In this document: piece after piece, positions 1 to 7,042 of the stretch | Position numbering within the stretch: the first letter of the stretch is position 1 | How the letters are laid out: the number at the start of each line of letters is the position of its first letter | Source: an uncultured Blautia sp. | Lineage (GTDB): Bacteria > Bacillota > Clostridia > Lachnospirales > Lachnospiraceae | DNA length: 14,690 nt | Assembly: GCA_934426285.1 (NCBI GenBank) | Contig: CAKRYE010000050.1 | Location: forward strand, 1-14,690 | Direction of reading: 5' to 3' | Notes under the pieces: model-generated | Told to the model about the DNA's origin: nothing | What the model saw: only the letters and a program-made list of their open reading frames with translations | Database searches by the model: none | Position numbers and translations under genes: made by a program

Positions 1-347
1 AACATCTTCTTTGCCTGTGCACGTTTGATCTCGTGCTGTGGGAAGAAAAACTGTGCGATGCCGTATTCTCTCTCATCACCAATCTCAAATCCCTCTTTCT
101 TACAGGCTTTCTTAAAAAATTTATGGGAAATCTGGAGAAGAATACCTACACCGTCACCGGTTTTGCCTTCTGCATCCTTACCTGCGCGGTGCTCCAGATG
201 TTCTACGATCTTTAATGCATTTGCAACAGTATCGTGGGTTTTCTTACCTTTGATATTGACAACTGCTCCGATACCGCAGTTGTCATGCTCAAATTCGGGC
301 CTGTACATACCTTGCTGTTGTTGCTGCTGTTCTCTCACTTCTTTCAT
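1..347 (-). CDS. gltB: Glutamate synthase large subunit, N-terminal fragment (runs off left edge)
   Basis: Only the first 115 codons lie in the window. Glutamate synthase transfers the amide nitrogen of glutamine to 2-oxoglutarate, giving two glutamates, in the cytoplasm. The fragment is the start of the class II (Ntn-type) glutamine amidotransferase domain. The text YRPEFEHDNCGIGAVV (residues 15-30) matches the N-terminus of bacterial GltA/GltB proteins, with Cys24 as the expected catalytic residue exposed after removal of a 23-residue propeptide. The propeptide carries six consecutive Gln (7-12). The motif EHRAGKDAEGKTGDGVGIL (52-70) is also typical. The ATG at 345-347 follows a GAGGAG ribosome-binding site. 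The gene starts 19 bases after the pyrG stop with no terminator between them, so the two are probably cotranscribed and share the pyrG leader. The identity is firm; the cofactor type cannot be judged from this part. Confidence 0.93.
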   Translation of the reverse strand, partial: MKEVREQQQQQQGMYRPEFEHDNCGIGAVVNIKGKKTHDTVANALKIVEHLEHRAGKDAEGKTGDGVGILLQISHKFFKKACKKEGFEIGDEREYGIAQFFFPQHEIKRAQAKKM

Positions 348-366
348 AATCTCCTCATCCTTTCTG

Positions 367-1989
367 TTATTCTTCATTCGTATCGCTCTGCCTGAAGTTC
401 ACAGCCGCCTGAATAAATCCTCTGAATAAAGGATGTGCATGATTCGGGCGGGATTTGAATTCCGGATGGGCCTGGGTTCCTACATAGAACGGATGCCCTG
501 CGATCTCGATCATCTCTACGATATGGTTATCAGGGGAAGTTCCTACGATATTCATTCCCTTCTCCTGGAGTTCTTTACGGAATGCATTGTTTACTTCATA
601 ACGATGTCTGTGGCGCTCATGGATTTCTTTTTTGCCAAAGAGTTCATAGGATCTGGAACCTTCTGCAAGAATACATGGATAACTTCCAAGTCTTAAGGTT
701 CCACCGATATCTTCGATGTCTTCCTGATCCGGCATTAATGCAATTACCGGATGCTTTGTCTCCGGATTCAGTTCAATACTGTTTGCATCTTCGTATCCAA
801 GTACATGGCGGGCGAATTCTACGATTGCCATCTGCATTCCCAGGCAGATTCCAAGATATGGAATCTTATGTACCCTTGCATACTGTGCTGCCAGGATCAT
901 TCCTTCTGTACCTCTGTTTCCGAAACCACCCGGAACCAGGATACCATCTACATTGTGAAGCTGCTGATCCAGATTCTTCTCTGTCAGTTCTTCGGAATCG
1001 ATCCAGTCAAGCTCTACTTTGGCTCTGCAGGAAATTCCACCATGTTTCAGTGCCTCTACTACACTGAGATATGCATCATGAAGCTGTGTATATTTTCCTA
1101 CGATTGCGATCTTTACTGTTTTGTTCGGATTTCTCAGACTTTCTACCATTTCCTCCCAGTCACTTAAATCCGGTTTTCTGTTTTCCAGACGGAGACTTGA
1201 AAGAACTACATCTGCAAGCTTCTCTCTTTCCATTGCAAGAGGAGCTTCATATAAATATTCTACATCCAGGTTCTGAAGTACATGTGATACAGGTACGTTG
1301 CAGAATAAAGCGATTTTTTCTCTGATGTCCTCTGTCAGTTCATGTTCACTTCTGCACACCAGTACATCCGGCTGGATTCCCATTCCCTGAAGTTCCTTTA
1401 CGCTTGCCTGTGTAGGTTTGGTTTTCATTTCTTCGGATGCCTTCAGATAAGGAATCAAAGTCACATGGATCAGGATCGCATTGTCATGTCCCACATCATG
1501 CTGGAACTGACGAATGGCTTCCAGAAACGGCTGACTTTCAATATCACCAACGGTTCCTCCCACCTCGATAATGGCAATCTTATCTTCATCTGATGATTTT
1601 GCGCGATAGAAGCGTCCCTTGATTTCGTTTGTAATATGAGGGATTACCTGTACAGTACCTCCGCCGAAATCTCCGTGACGTTCTTTCTGAAGAACAGACC
1701 AGTAAACCTTACCGGTTGTCACGTTGGAATTTTTATCAAGACTCTCATCAATAAATCTCTCATAATGTCCCAGATCCAGATCAGTTTCTGTACCATCATC
1801 TGTTACAAAAACTTCTCCGTGCTGAATGGGGTTCATAGTTCCCGGATCAATATTAATGTAGGGATCAAACTTCTGCATAGTTACCTGATAGCCTCTTGCT
1901 TTAAGAAGACGTCCCAGAGATGCAGCTGTAATTCCCTTTCCAAGACCAGAAACAACGCCTCCTGTGACAAATACATACTTTACTGCCAT
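367..1989 (-). CDS. pyrG: CTP synthase
   Basis: Makes CTP from UTP, ATP and glutamine, the last step of de novo pyrimidine nucleotide synthesis, in the cytosol as a tetramer. The 540 residues are full length for the family. The N-terminal amidoligase domain (about 1-270) begins [17 protein letters not shown] with the P-loop-like lysine at 18, and has the conserved [12 protein letters not shown] at 141-152. The C-terminal class I glutamine amidotransferase domain (about 290-535) has PGGFGNRG (353-360), the nucleophile Cys382 in GICLGMQ, and the His508/Glu510 pair in AHPEF. The ATG follows a strong GGAGGAGG ribosome-binding site. It is the first gene of a probable pyrG-gltB operon. A 200-base leader with its own promoter and a terminator/antiterminator-like structure suggests control by transcription attenuation. 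The leader promoter does not start with the GGGC tract used in Bacillus pyrG control. Confidence 0.97.
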   Translation of the reverse strand: MAVKYVFVTGGVVSGLGKGITAASLGRLLKARGYQVTMQKFDPYINIDPGTMNPIQHGEVFVTDDGTETDLDLGHYERFIDESLDKNSNVTTGKVYWSVLQKERHGDFGGGTVQVIPHITNEIKGRFYRAKSSDEDKIAIIEVGGTVGDIESQPFLEAIRQFQHDVGHDNAILIHVTLIPYLKASEEMKTKPTQASVKELQGMGIQPDVLVCRSEHELTEDIREKIALFCNVPVSHVLQNLDVEYLYEAPLAMEREKLADVVLSSLRLENRKPDLSDWEEMVESLRNPNKTVKIAIVGKYTQLHDAYLSVVEALKHGGISCRAKVELDWIDSEELTEKNLDQQLHNVDGILVPGGFGNRGTEGMILAAQYARVHKIPYLGICLGMQMAIVEFARHVLGYEDANSIELNPETKHPVIALMPDQEDIEDIGGTLRLGSYPCILAEGSRSYELFGKKEIHERHRHRYEVNNAFRKELQEKGMNIVGTSPDNHIVEMIEIAGHPFYVGTQAHPEFKSRPNHAHPLFRGFIQAAVNFRQSDTNEE

Positions 1990-2065
1990 TTGATTTCCTC
2001 CTCCATCATCCTTGGTTCTCTAAAACTGATAACATAAATTCTTTCCGGAAAATCTGGATTCCAAT

Positions 2066-2130
2066 AATAAAAAGCGCCAGGTACAGAAGCTCTGTAGGGA
2101 CACTTTGCCCACAAGTTCTGTACCTGACGC
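2066..2130 (-). terminator. Attenuator-like intrinsic terminator in the pyrG leader
   Basis: Arms 2074-2088 and 2116-2130 pair over 15 bases on the minus-strand RNA (one G-U wobble that would be an A-C mismatch on the other strand, so the minus strand is the functional one). The stem can be lengthened by a G-U and three A-U pairs into the flanking AAAG and UUUU. It is followed by UUUUUAUUAUU. The 27-base loop holds an inner 5-bp GUGGG/CCUAC-type stem. It lies about 65 bases downstream of the predicted pyrG start of transcription and 77 bases before the pyrG ATG, so it should stop leader transcripts unless it is overridden. Confidence 0.75.
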
Positions 2131-2139
2131 CTTTGTCAG
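2124..2139 (-). promoter_or_regulatory. Possible antiterminator hairpin with AAAGGC hexaloop, pyrG leader
   Basis: On the minus strand CUGAC (2139-2135) pairs with GUCAG (2128-2124) around the six-base loop AAAGGC. The 3' arm is part of the 5' arm of the downstream terminator, so the two structures exclude each other. The same hexaloop occurs in the glnA leader in an equivalent position. A in loop position 1 and G in position 4 are the reported hallmarks of RNA hairpins bound by ANTAR-domain antiterminators. No clear upstream partner hairpin was found. Function is inferred from the layout only. Confidence 0.5.
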
Positions 2140-2196
2140 ATTTATCTTTCTTATTATGAAACCATATTTCCGATTTTTATCTTAAAAATATGCTAT

Positions 2197-2225
2197 ACTA
2201 TAAAACAATTTTTTATCTTTGTCAA
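2197..2225 (-). promoter_or_regulatory. Predicted promoter of pyrG-gltB
   Basis: Minus-strand -35 TTGACA (2225-2220), 17-base spacer and -10 TATAGT (2202-2197). Both hexamers and the spacer length are the same as those in the glnA promoter. Transcription should start near 2190, leaving a leader of about 200 bases. It lies directly downstream of the terminator of the HPr-like gene, so pyrG is likely expressed on its own. Confidence 0.7.
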
Positions 2226-2246
2226 TATTGAAATATCTGATTCGGT

Positions 2247-2281
2247 AAAAAAAGTCAGGAACAGATATACTGTTCCTGACT
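2247..2281 (-). terminator. Intrinsic terminator of the HPr-like gene
   Basis: A perfect 12-bp inverted repeat (2253-2264 with 2270-2281, 5-base loop) is followed on the minus strand by seven U residues. It begins 11 bases after the HPr-like stop codon. Confidence 0.92.
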
Positions 2282-2291
2282 GATTATAGCT

Positions 2292-2519
2292 TCAGGCTAC
2301 TGCAAACTTTTGAAGAGTACGTTCAAACTCCTTACTTTCTCCATGACAGTCTACAGTCAGAACCTTTGTCAGATCCATACTGAGAATGCCAAGAATGGAT
2401 TTTGCATCAATCAGAAATCTGTTATAATAAATATCAATATCAAAATCACATTTGGAAGCTGCATTGACAAATTCCTGCACATCCTCCGTTGCATTTAACT
2501 TAATCTTACTCTGTGTCAT
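2292..2519 (-). CDS. HPr-like protein lacking the PTS active-site histidine
   Basis: A 75-residue protein with the HPr fold signature. The region from ASKCDFDIDI through DAKSILGILSMDL (residues 21-50) aligns well with HPr, including the serine at 41 that corresponds to the regulatory Ser46 and its conserved KSI(L/M)G surroundings. The N-terminal GIHARPA segment of real HPr, with the His15 that carries phosphate from enzyme I, is replaced by NATEDVQEF and appears two residues shorter. It therefore should not transfer phosphate in sugar transport. By analogy with Bacillus Crh, which has Gln at this position, it might act through phospho-Ser in carbon catabolite control; that is inference. The ATG at 2519 is preferred over an in-frame GTG at 2528 because AAAGGGTG sits nine bases before the ATG and abuts the GTG. 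It is monocistronic, with its own promoter and terminator. Confidence 0.8.
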   Translation of the reverse strand: MTQSKIKLNATEDVQEFVNAASKCDFDIDIYYNRFLIDAKSILGILSMDLTKVLTVDCHGESKEFERTLQKFAVA

Positions 2520-2588
2520 AATGATCACCCTTTCTGGATACTCTGTTCATACTTTTGTCAGTGAACCGGTCACCTTTCAATTGCACAC

Positions 2589-2617
2589 ATTATGTCCTAC
2601 ACATTTCGATTTGTCAA
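2589..2617 (-). promoter_or_regulatory. Predicted promoter of the HPr-like gene
   Basis: Minus-strand -35 TTGACA (2617-2612), 17-base spacer, -10 CATAAT (2594-2589). It lies about 70 bases upstream of the chosen ATG. Confidence 0.72.
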
Positions 2618-2851
2618 GATTTTTTACGATTTCCTGTTGACGTTTTTTATATTTCATTTTGTATGTTTTGCATAATTACACAGTGCTGTTTTTGGTTATT
2701 TTGTCTTTTCATATTCTATGCATTCCCATATTGGCTTGACCATTTTACAGGAATCTCTCTATAATTATATGCATTTTTCCCAATTTTCATGATTTTTTAT
2801 TTCCTGTGTCCAATTAATGGATATACTGGTACATCTTTTCTTTCTCAGAAA
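2618..2851. other. AT-rich spacer between purF and the HPr-like gene
   Basis: This T-rich stretch downstream of purF contains no convincing gene, promoter or U-tailed hairpin on either strand. The only small dyad seen is around CCAATTAATGG at 2810-2820, too weak to call a terminator, so how purF transcription ends is unclear. Confidence 0.5.
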
Positions 2852-4267
2852 TCAGCATTTTACAATATCCATAAAATCAGCATCTTTATAGTCCGGAATA
2901 TCCATTGGATACTTACCGTCAAAGCAAGCCTTGCAGAGAGGAAGACCTCCTGCCATGCCTTTCAGATAATCTGTCTGCATATATCCAAGAGAATCGGCAC
3001 CGATCATCTGACAGATTTCCGCTTCACTGTGGCTGGCAGCAATAAGCTGATCATTAGAAGGTACATCTGTACCGAAATAACACGGGTGCAGAAATGGCGG
3101 GGAGCTGATACGTACATGTACCTCTTTTGCACCAGCCTCTTTTAACATATGGATCAGATTGGCAATCGTGGTACCTCTTACAATTGAATCATCTACCAGA
3201 ACAATTCTTTTCCCCTTCACTACAGACTCCAGCACACTTAATTTCAGATGTACGCTGGATTCTCTTTCTTCCTGCGTAGGCTTGATAAAGGTTCGTCCAA
3301 TGTAGCTGTTTTTATAAAATGCAAAAGCAAACGGAATTCCCGATTCCTCTGAGTATCCCTTTGCTGCCGGAAGACCGGATTCCGGAACACCTGTAACAAT
3401 ATCTGCTTCTACAGGATAAGACTTGGCAAGTGATTTACCTCCCCGGATTCTGGCATCATAGACCTTTACTCCATCGATCGTACTGTCAAGGCGGGCAAAA
3501 TAAATATATTCAAATACGCAATGTGCCTTTTTTGTACCGGCAAGCTCCATATTTGATTTCAATCCATCTTTTGTGATAGTAAGAATTTCACCTGGTTCAA
3601 TATCACGGACAAACTCCGCACTCACTGAGGTCAGCGCACAGCTTTCAGAAGCAATTACATAAGCATTTCCTCTTTTTCCCAGACATAAAGGCTTCAGACC
3701 ATATGGATCTCGGACAGCGATAAGTTTTCTCGGGCTCATAACAACCAGTCCATAAGCGCCTTTGATCTTCCTGGCTGTTTTTAAAACAGCTTCCTCTACT
3801 GTTTTGGAATGCACACGTTCTCTTGCAATATGGAAAGCAATCACTTCTGAATCTGTAGTTGTGTGGAAAATTGCACCATTCTGGATCAGTTCCCATTTCA
3901 GTTCCGGTGTATTGACCAGGTTTCCATTATGAGCCAGCGCCAGAGTTCCCTTTACATAAGATAAAACCAGGGGCTGCGCATTTTCGGCAACAGAAGCTCC
4001 TGTTGTAGAATATCTTACATGACCGATTCCAATATCTCCTGAATATTTACGCACTACATCCTGGCGAAGCACCTCACTTACCAGTCCAAGATCCTTGTGG
4101 AATTGTACATTTCCTCTCTCTCCTCTGGTATCTGAAACTGCCAGTCCACATGATTCCTGTCCTCTGTGCTGCAGGGAAGTTAATCCATAATATATGGAGG
4201 GAACCACATTTCCTCCATCCAGATCATAAATGCCAAACACGCCACATTCTTCTTTTATTCCAGCCAT
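2852..4267 (-). CDS. purF: Amidophosphoribosyltransferase (Fe-S type)
   Basis: First committed enzyme of de novo purine synthesis: PRPP plus glutamine gives 5-phosphoribosylamine and glutamate, in the cytosol. The 471-residue protein starts MAGIKEECGVFGIYD. Cys8 is the expected N-terminal nucleophile of the class II amidotransferase domain after cleavage of a seven-residue propeptide. HNGNLVNT lies at 113-120. The phosphoribosyltransferase half has the PRPP loop VLVDDSIVRGTT (356-367). Four cysteines at 250, 396, 445 and 448 (HCVFEYIYF, LHPCYFG, CKACFDGKYP) match the iron-sulfur ligands of Bacillus PurF, so this is the oxygen-sensitive cluster-containing type. An in-frame ATG 17 codons upstream (4318) lacks a ribosome-binding site and is rejected in favour of 4267. 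It is transcribed alone, divergent from glnA; no PurBox or purine riboswitch was recognised in the leader. Confidence 0.96.
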   Translation of the reverse strand: MAGIKEECGVFGIYDLDGGNVVPSIYYGLTSLQHRGQESCGLAVSDTRGERGNVQFHKDLGLVSEVLRQDVVRKYSGDIGIGHVRYSTTGASVAENAQPLVLSYVKGTLALAHNGNLVNTPELKWELIQNGAIFHTTTDSEVIAFHIARERVHSKTVEEAVLKTARKIKGAYGLVVMSPRKLIAVRDPYGLKPLCLGKRGNAYVIASESCALTSVSAEFVRDIEPGEILTITKDGLKSNMELAGTKKAHCVFEYIYFARLDSTIDGVKVYDARIRGGKSLAKSYPVEADIVTGVPESGLPAAKGYSEESGIPFAFAFYKNSYIGRTFIKPTQEERESSVHLKLSVLESVVKGKRIVLVDDSIVRGTTIANLIHMLKEAGAKEVHVRISSPPFLHPCYFGTDVPSNDQLIAASHSEAEICQMIGADSLGYMQTDYLKGMAGGLPLCKACFDGKYPMDIPDYKDADFMDIVKC

Positions 4268-4272
4268 CTGAT

Positions 4273-4281
4273 CTCTCCTCC
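4273..4281 (-). promoter_or_regulatory. Ribosome-binding site that fixes the purF start
   Basis: GGAGGAGAG on the minus strand, with the GGAGG core nine bases before the ATG at 4267. It is the only good site near either candidate start and places the nucleophilic cysteine at residue 8. Confidence 0.9.
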
Positions 4282-4374
4282 GATTTCTATGATATTTGTT
4301 TATTGTGTTACTTTCCATTCAGCATTGCTTTCCAAAATATGGTCCGCACTTTTCGTTAGAAACTTGCATAGTAA

Positions 4375-4402
4375 ATTATAATAACAGAATTAAATTTGTC
4401 AA
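4375..4402 (-). promoter_or_regulatory. Predicted promoter of purF
   Basis: Minus-strand -35 TTGACA (4402-4397), 16-base spacer and perfect -10 TATAAT (4380-4375). The leader would be about 100 bases. No hairpin or known riboswitch was recognised in it. Confidence 0.75.
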
Positions 4403-4466
4403 CTGTTCCTTTTTATTTTTATTGTCTGTAATTTTTTCTGTTTTTTCTATTTTTTAAAAAAAGTAC

Positions 4467-4495
4467 TTGACATCTCTTTTTATATCGTTTATAGT
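4467..4495 (+). promoter_or_regulatory. Predicted promoter of glnA
   Basis: -35 TTGACA (4467-4472), 17-base spacer, -10 TATAGT (4490-4495). Transcription should start near 4502, which places the regulatory hairpin right at the 5' end of the RNA. It is back to back with the purF promoter, 64 bases apart. Confidence 0.75.
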
Positions 4496-4504
4496 ACAGC
4501 ACAT

Positions 4505-4520
4505 AAAGCAAAGGCGCTTT
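4505..4520 (+). promoter_or_regulatory. Possible antiterminator hairpin with AAAGGC hexaloop, glnA leader
   Basis: AAAGC (4505-4509) pairs with GCUUU (4516-4520) around loop AAAGGC (4510-4515). A U-G pair can extend the stem. The loop and 3' arm are also the 5' arm of the overlapping terminator, so only one structure can form. Loop A1 and G4 fit the ANTAR-target hairpin description. Regulation by glutamine or ammonium status is inferred from the gene controlled. Confidence 0.55.
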
Positions 4521-4558
4521 GAACTGATTGATATAAATCAGATTCGAAGTGCCTTTTT
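4510..4558 (+). terminator. Attenuator-like intrinsic terminator in the glnA leader
   Basis: AAAGGCGCUUUGAA (4510-4523) pairs with 4543-4556 through Watson-Crick and three wobble pairs, and CUGAUU (4524-4529) with AAUCAG (4536-4541), with a bulged A at 4542 and a six-base loop. A U run at 4554-4558 follows. It is about ten bases after the predicted start of transcription and 107 bases before the glnA ATG, so it should stop most transcripts early unless overridden. Confidence 0.75.
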
Positions 4559-4586
4559 CGTTTTATACAGAACTTTTCGTTTTATA
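4555..4586 (+). repeat. 13-base direct repeat in the glnA leader
   Basis: TTTTCGTTTTATA occurs at 4555-4567 and again at 4574-4586, offset 19 bases. The first copy overlaps the U tract of the leader terminator and the second overlaps the next hairpin. Function unknown. Confidence 0.6.
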
Positions 4587-4617
4587 GAAAATGTTATGCG
4601 AATGAGGGATTTTCTAT
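4584..4617 (+). repeat. Second hairpin in the glnA leader
   Basis: Perfect 9-bp inverted repeat ATAGAAAAT (4584-4592) and ATTTTCTAT (4609-4617) with a 16-base loop. It lies between the attenuator and the ribosome-binding site (AAAGGAG, 4650-4656). It has no U tail, so it is not a terminator; it may stabilise the mRNA or be an operator. Confidence 0.5.
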
Positions 4618-4665
4618 GAGACGAAAAAAAATGGATGAACCATAATTCGAAAGGAGAATACCTAT

Positions 4666-6765
4666 ATGGCACAGAATATCCCTGAACTGTATGGCAGCCT
4701 GGTCTTCAATGACAAAGTAATGAGAAGCAAACTGCCAAAGGACATGTACAAAGCATTAAAGAAAACAATCGAGAACGGTACACATCTTGAACTTGATGTT
4801 GCCAACTCCGTTGCAGTTGCAATGAAAGAATGGGCTACAGAAAACGGAGCTACCCATTATACTCACTGGTTCCAGCCAATGACAAATGTAACAGCAGAAA
4901 AGCATGACAGCTTTATTTCTCCTACAGGAGACGGTCAGGTTATCATGGATTTCTCCGGCAAGGAACTTGTAAAAGGTGAACCGGATGCTTCCAGCTTCCC
5001 ATCAGGCGGTCTTCGTGCCACATTCGAGGCAAGAGGATATACAGCATGGGATCCAACATCACCGGCATTCATTAAAGACGGAACTCTTTATATTCCTACA
5101 GCATTCTGCTCCTACAGTGGCGAAGCACTGGATAAAAAGACTCCTCTTCTCCGCTCCATGCAGACTCTTGATAAGGAAGCTACAAATCTTCTCCATATAA
5201 TAGGAAATACAGAGGTAAAACACGTAAATACAACTGTAGGTCCTGAACAGGAATACTTCCTGGTAGACAAGGAATTATACAAGCAGAGAAAAGACCTTGT
5301 ATTCTGCGGACGTACACTGATCGGTGCTCCTGCTCCTAAGGGTCAGGAAATGGAAGATCATTACTTCGGTGCTCTGAAACCTCGTGTTGCAGCTTATATG
5401 CATGACCTGGATGTAGAGCTCTGGAAACTTGGTATTCCTGCCAAAACAAAACATAACGAAGTTGCTCCTGCACAGCATGAGCTGGCTCCTGTATTCGATA
5501 CAACAAACGTTGCAGTTGACCACAACCAGTTAACAATGGAAGTAATGAAGAAAGTTGCCGACAAGCACGGACTTGTATGCCTCCTTCATGAGAAACCATT
5601 TGAGGGAATCAACGGAAGCGGTAAACACAACAACTGGTCTATGATCACAGATACAGGTGTAAATATCCTTGATCCGGGAAAAACACCTGCTGAAAATACA
5701 CAGTTCCTGATTTTCCTGACAGCTGTTATCAAAGCAGTTGATGAATATGCAGATGTACTTCGTATTTCTGTAGCAAGTGCAGGAAATGATCACCGTCTCG
5801 GTGCAAACGAGGCTCCGCCTGCTGTTGTATCCGTATTCCTCGGTGATGAACTGACAGAAGTATTAAAATCTATCGAAAATGACGAATATTTTGCAGGAAG
5901 CCGCGCAGTCCAGATGGATATCGGTGCAAAAGTACTTCCTCATTTCGTAAAAGACAATACAGACAGAAACCGTACTTCACCATTCGCATTTACAGGAAAC
6001 AAATTCGAATTCCGTATGCTTGGTTCCGAAGCTTCTGTTGCAAACCCGAACATCATCTTAAACACTGCTGTTGCTGAGTGTGTTCACCAGTTTGCAGAAC
6101 AGTTAAAGGATGTACCGGAAGACAAGATGGAGGATGCAATCCACGAACTGATCAAGAAGACAATTATTGATCATAAACGTGTTATCTTTAATGGAAACGG
6201 TTATACAGACGAATGGATCGAAGAAGCTGAAAAACGTGGTCTCTTTAACCTGAAATCCACACCGGATGCTCTTCCTCAGTGGATCGCAGATAAGAATATT
6301 GAACTCTTTACCAAATATCATATCTTCACAAAAGAAGAAATTGAATCCCGTTATGAGATCTGGCTGGAAGCCTATTCCAAGATCCTTAACATTGAGTCCA
6401 ATACTATGGTTGAAATGGTACAGAAGGATTTCCTTCCATCTGTATTTGAATATATTGACAAGCTGGCAACTACTGCTATTTCCAAAAAATCTGTTATTGC
6501 AGATATCAGTACTGATGCAGAAGGTAAACTGATCAAAGAACTCTCTGATCTTGCCGGTGATATCACCAAAGGTCTGGAAACCTTAAAAGCAGATACTGCA
6601 ACAGCTCTTGCTACAGAGGATCCTCTTGCAAATGCAAAGGCATATCAGTCCATAGTACTTTCCGACATGGAAAGCTTAAGAAAATCTGTAGATGCAGCTG
6701 AAACACTGATTCCGGATGCATTGTTTCCATATCCTACATATGACAAACTTCTGTTTTCTGTATAA
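4666..6765 (+). CDS. glnA: Glutamine synthetase type III
   Basis: Joins ammonium to glutamate using ATP to form glutamine, the main ammonium assimilation step, in the cytosol. At 699 residues it has the length of the GSIII (GlnN) class, well above the roughly 440-470 of types I and II. The N-terminal GSIII domain opens with NIPELYGSLVFND. The catalytic part shows GPEQEYFLV (192-200), KHNEVAPAQHE (262-272), NGSGKHNNWS (316-325), GNDHRLGANEAPPA (373-386) and the TDRNRTSPFAFTGNKFEFR stretch (432-450), all matching the ATP, metal and glutamate site motifs of the family. The last 200 residues are helical and family-specific. The start is supported by AAAGGAG nine bases upstream. It lies in the same orientation as the ammonium transporter gene, which follows after 372 bases with its own leader. 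The attenuator-like leader predicts nitrogen-dependent control. Confidence 0.96.
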   Translation: MAQNIPELYGSLVFNDKVMRSKLPKDMYKALKKTIENGTHLELDVANSVAVAMKEWATENGATHYTHWFQPMTNVTAEKHDSFISPTGDGQVIMDFSGKELVKGEPDASSFPSGGLRATFEARGYTAWDPTSPAFIKDGTLYIPTAFCSYSGEALDKKTPLLRSMQTLDKEATNLLHIIGNTEVKHVNTTVGPEQEYFLVDKELYKQRKDLVFCGRTLIGAPAPKGQEMEDHYFGALKPRVAAYMHDLDVELWKLGIPAKTKHNEVAPAQHELAPVFDTTNVAVDHNQLTMEVMKKVADKHGLVCLLHEKPFEGINGSGKHNNWSMITDTGVNILDPGKTPAENTQFLIFLTAVIKAVDEYADVLRISVASAGNDHRLGANEAPPAVVSVFLGDELTEVLKSIENDEYFAGSRAVQMDIGAKVLPHFVKDNTDRNRTSPFAFTGNKFEFRMLGSEASVANPNIILNTAVAECVHQFAEQLKDVPEDKMEDAIHELIKKTIIDHKRVIFNGNGYTDEWIEEAEKRGLFNLKSTPDALPQWIADKNIELFTKYHIFTKEEIESRYEIWLEAYSKILNIESNTMVEMVQKDFLPSVFEYIDKLATTAISKKSVIADISTDAEGKLIKELSDLAGDITKGLETLKADTATALATEDPLANAKAYQSIVLSDMESLRKSVDAAETLIPDALFPYPTYDKLLFSV

Positions 6766-6847
6766 GTGATATGATTTCGAATGTTTATAGGATTGTTGGA
6801 ACTGCAAAGCAATGGCACAGTCTGTAAATATTTAATACATTGGTAAC

Positions 6848-6939
6848 AACAGGGGAATATCCCTTTATGAACTCTACTTCATAATTCATTATCGATTTCC
6901 TCATCCATTAATCACACGATATTTTGATATTCCCCTGTT
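6848..6939 (+). repeat. 14-bp perfect inverted repeat with 64-base loop, possible glnA terminator or structured RNA
   Basis: AACAGGGGAATATC (6848-6861) and its exact reverse complement (6926-6939) enclose 64 bases and are followed by UUUU (counting the arm end). The loop contains a further 7-bp hairpin, TTATGAA with TTCATAA, around a six-base loop. The left arm can also fold alone as GGG-AATAT-CCC. It lies 82 bases after glnA. It may be the glnA terminator, a small RNA ending in that terminator, or a mobile-type palindrome; the sequence alone does not decide. No other gene was found in 6766-6994. Confidence 0.6.
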
Positions 6940-6994
6940 TTACATATAATTGATTTTAAGGTGCATTGCATACAGTCACACAAAACGTCTTTCT

Positions 6995-7023
6995 ATCACA
7001 TCAGTTATGCAATATACTATAAA
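6995..7023 (+). promoter_or_regulatory. Weak candidate promoter of the ammonium transporter gene
   Basis: -10 TATAAA (7018-7023) with ATCACA (6995-7000) 17 bases upstream. The -35 matches only four of six consensus bases, so an activator may be needed or the true start may lie elsewhere. Confidence 0.35.
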
Positions 7024-7042
7024 ATAAATATGGATTTTATAT

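Noticed and set aside
582..1067. 161-codon plus-strand frame across pyrG
   Set aside because: It is antisense to a well conserved part of CTP synthase and has no translation signals.
4268..4318. Longer purF reading frame starting at 4318
   Set aside because: There is no ribosome-binding site before it, and it would put 24 residues before the nucleophilic cysteine; the ATG at 4267 has GGAGG at good distance.
4268..4374. PurBox or purine riboswitch in the purF leader
   Set aside because: No AWWWCCGAAC-type repeats and no purine aptamer core could be found on the minus strand.
4502..4665. Glutamine riboswitch (glnA RNA motif) in the glnA leader
   Set aside because: The conserved core of the cyanobacterial/metagenomic motif is not recognisable; the leader is explained better by the terminator/antiterminator pair.
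5530..5793. Minus-strand frame inside glnA
   Set aside because: It overlaps catalytic motifs of glutamine synthetase on the other strand; shadow frame.
6811..6830. Possible sigma-54 promoter (TGGCAC at 6813-6818) upstream of amtB
   Set aside because: The -12 TTGC element is missing at the required spacing, and no enhancer-binding protein gene is nearby.
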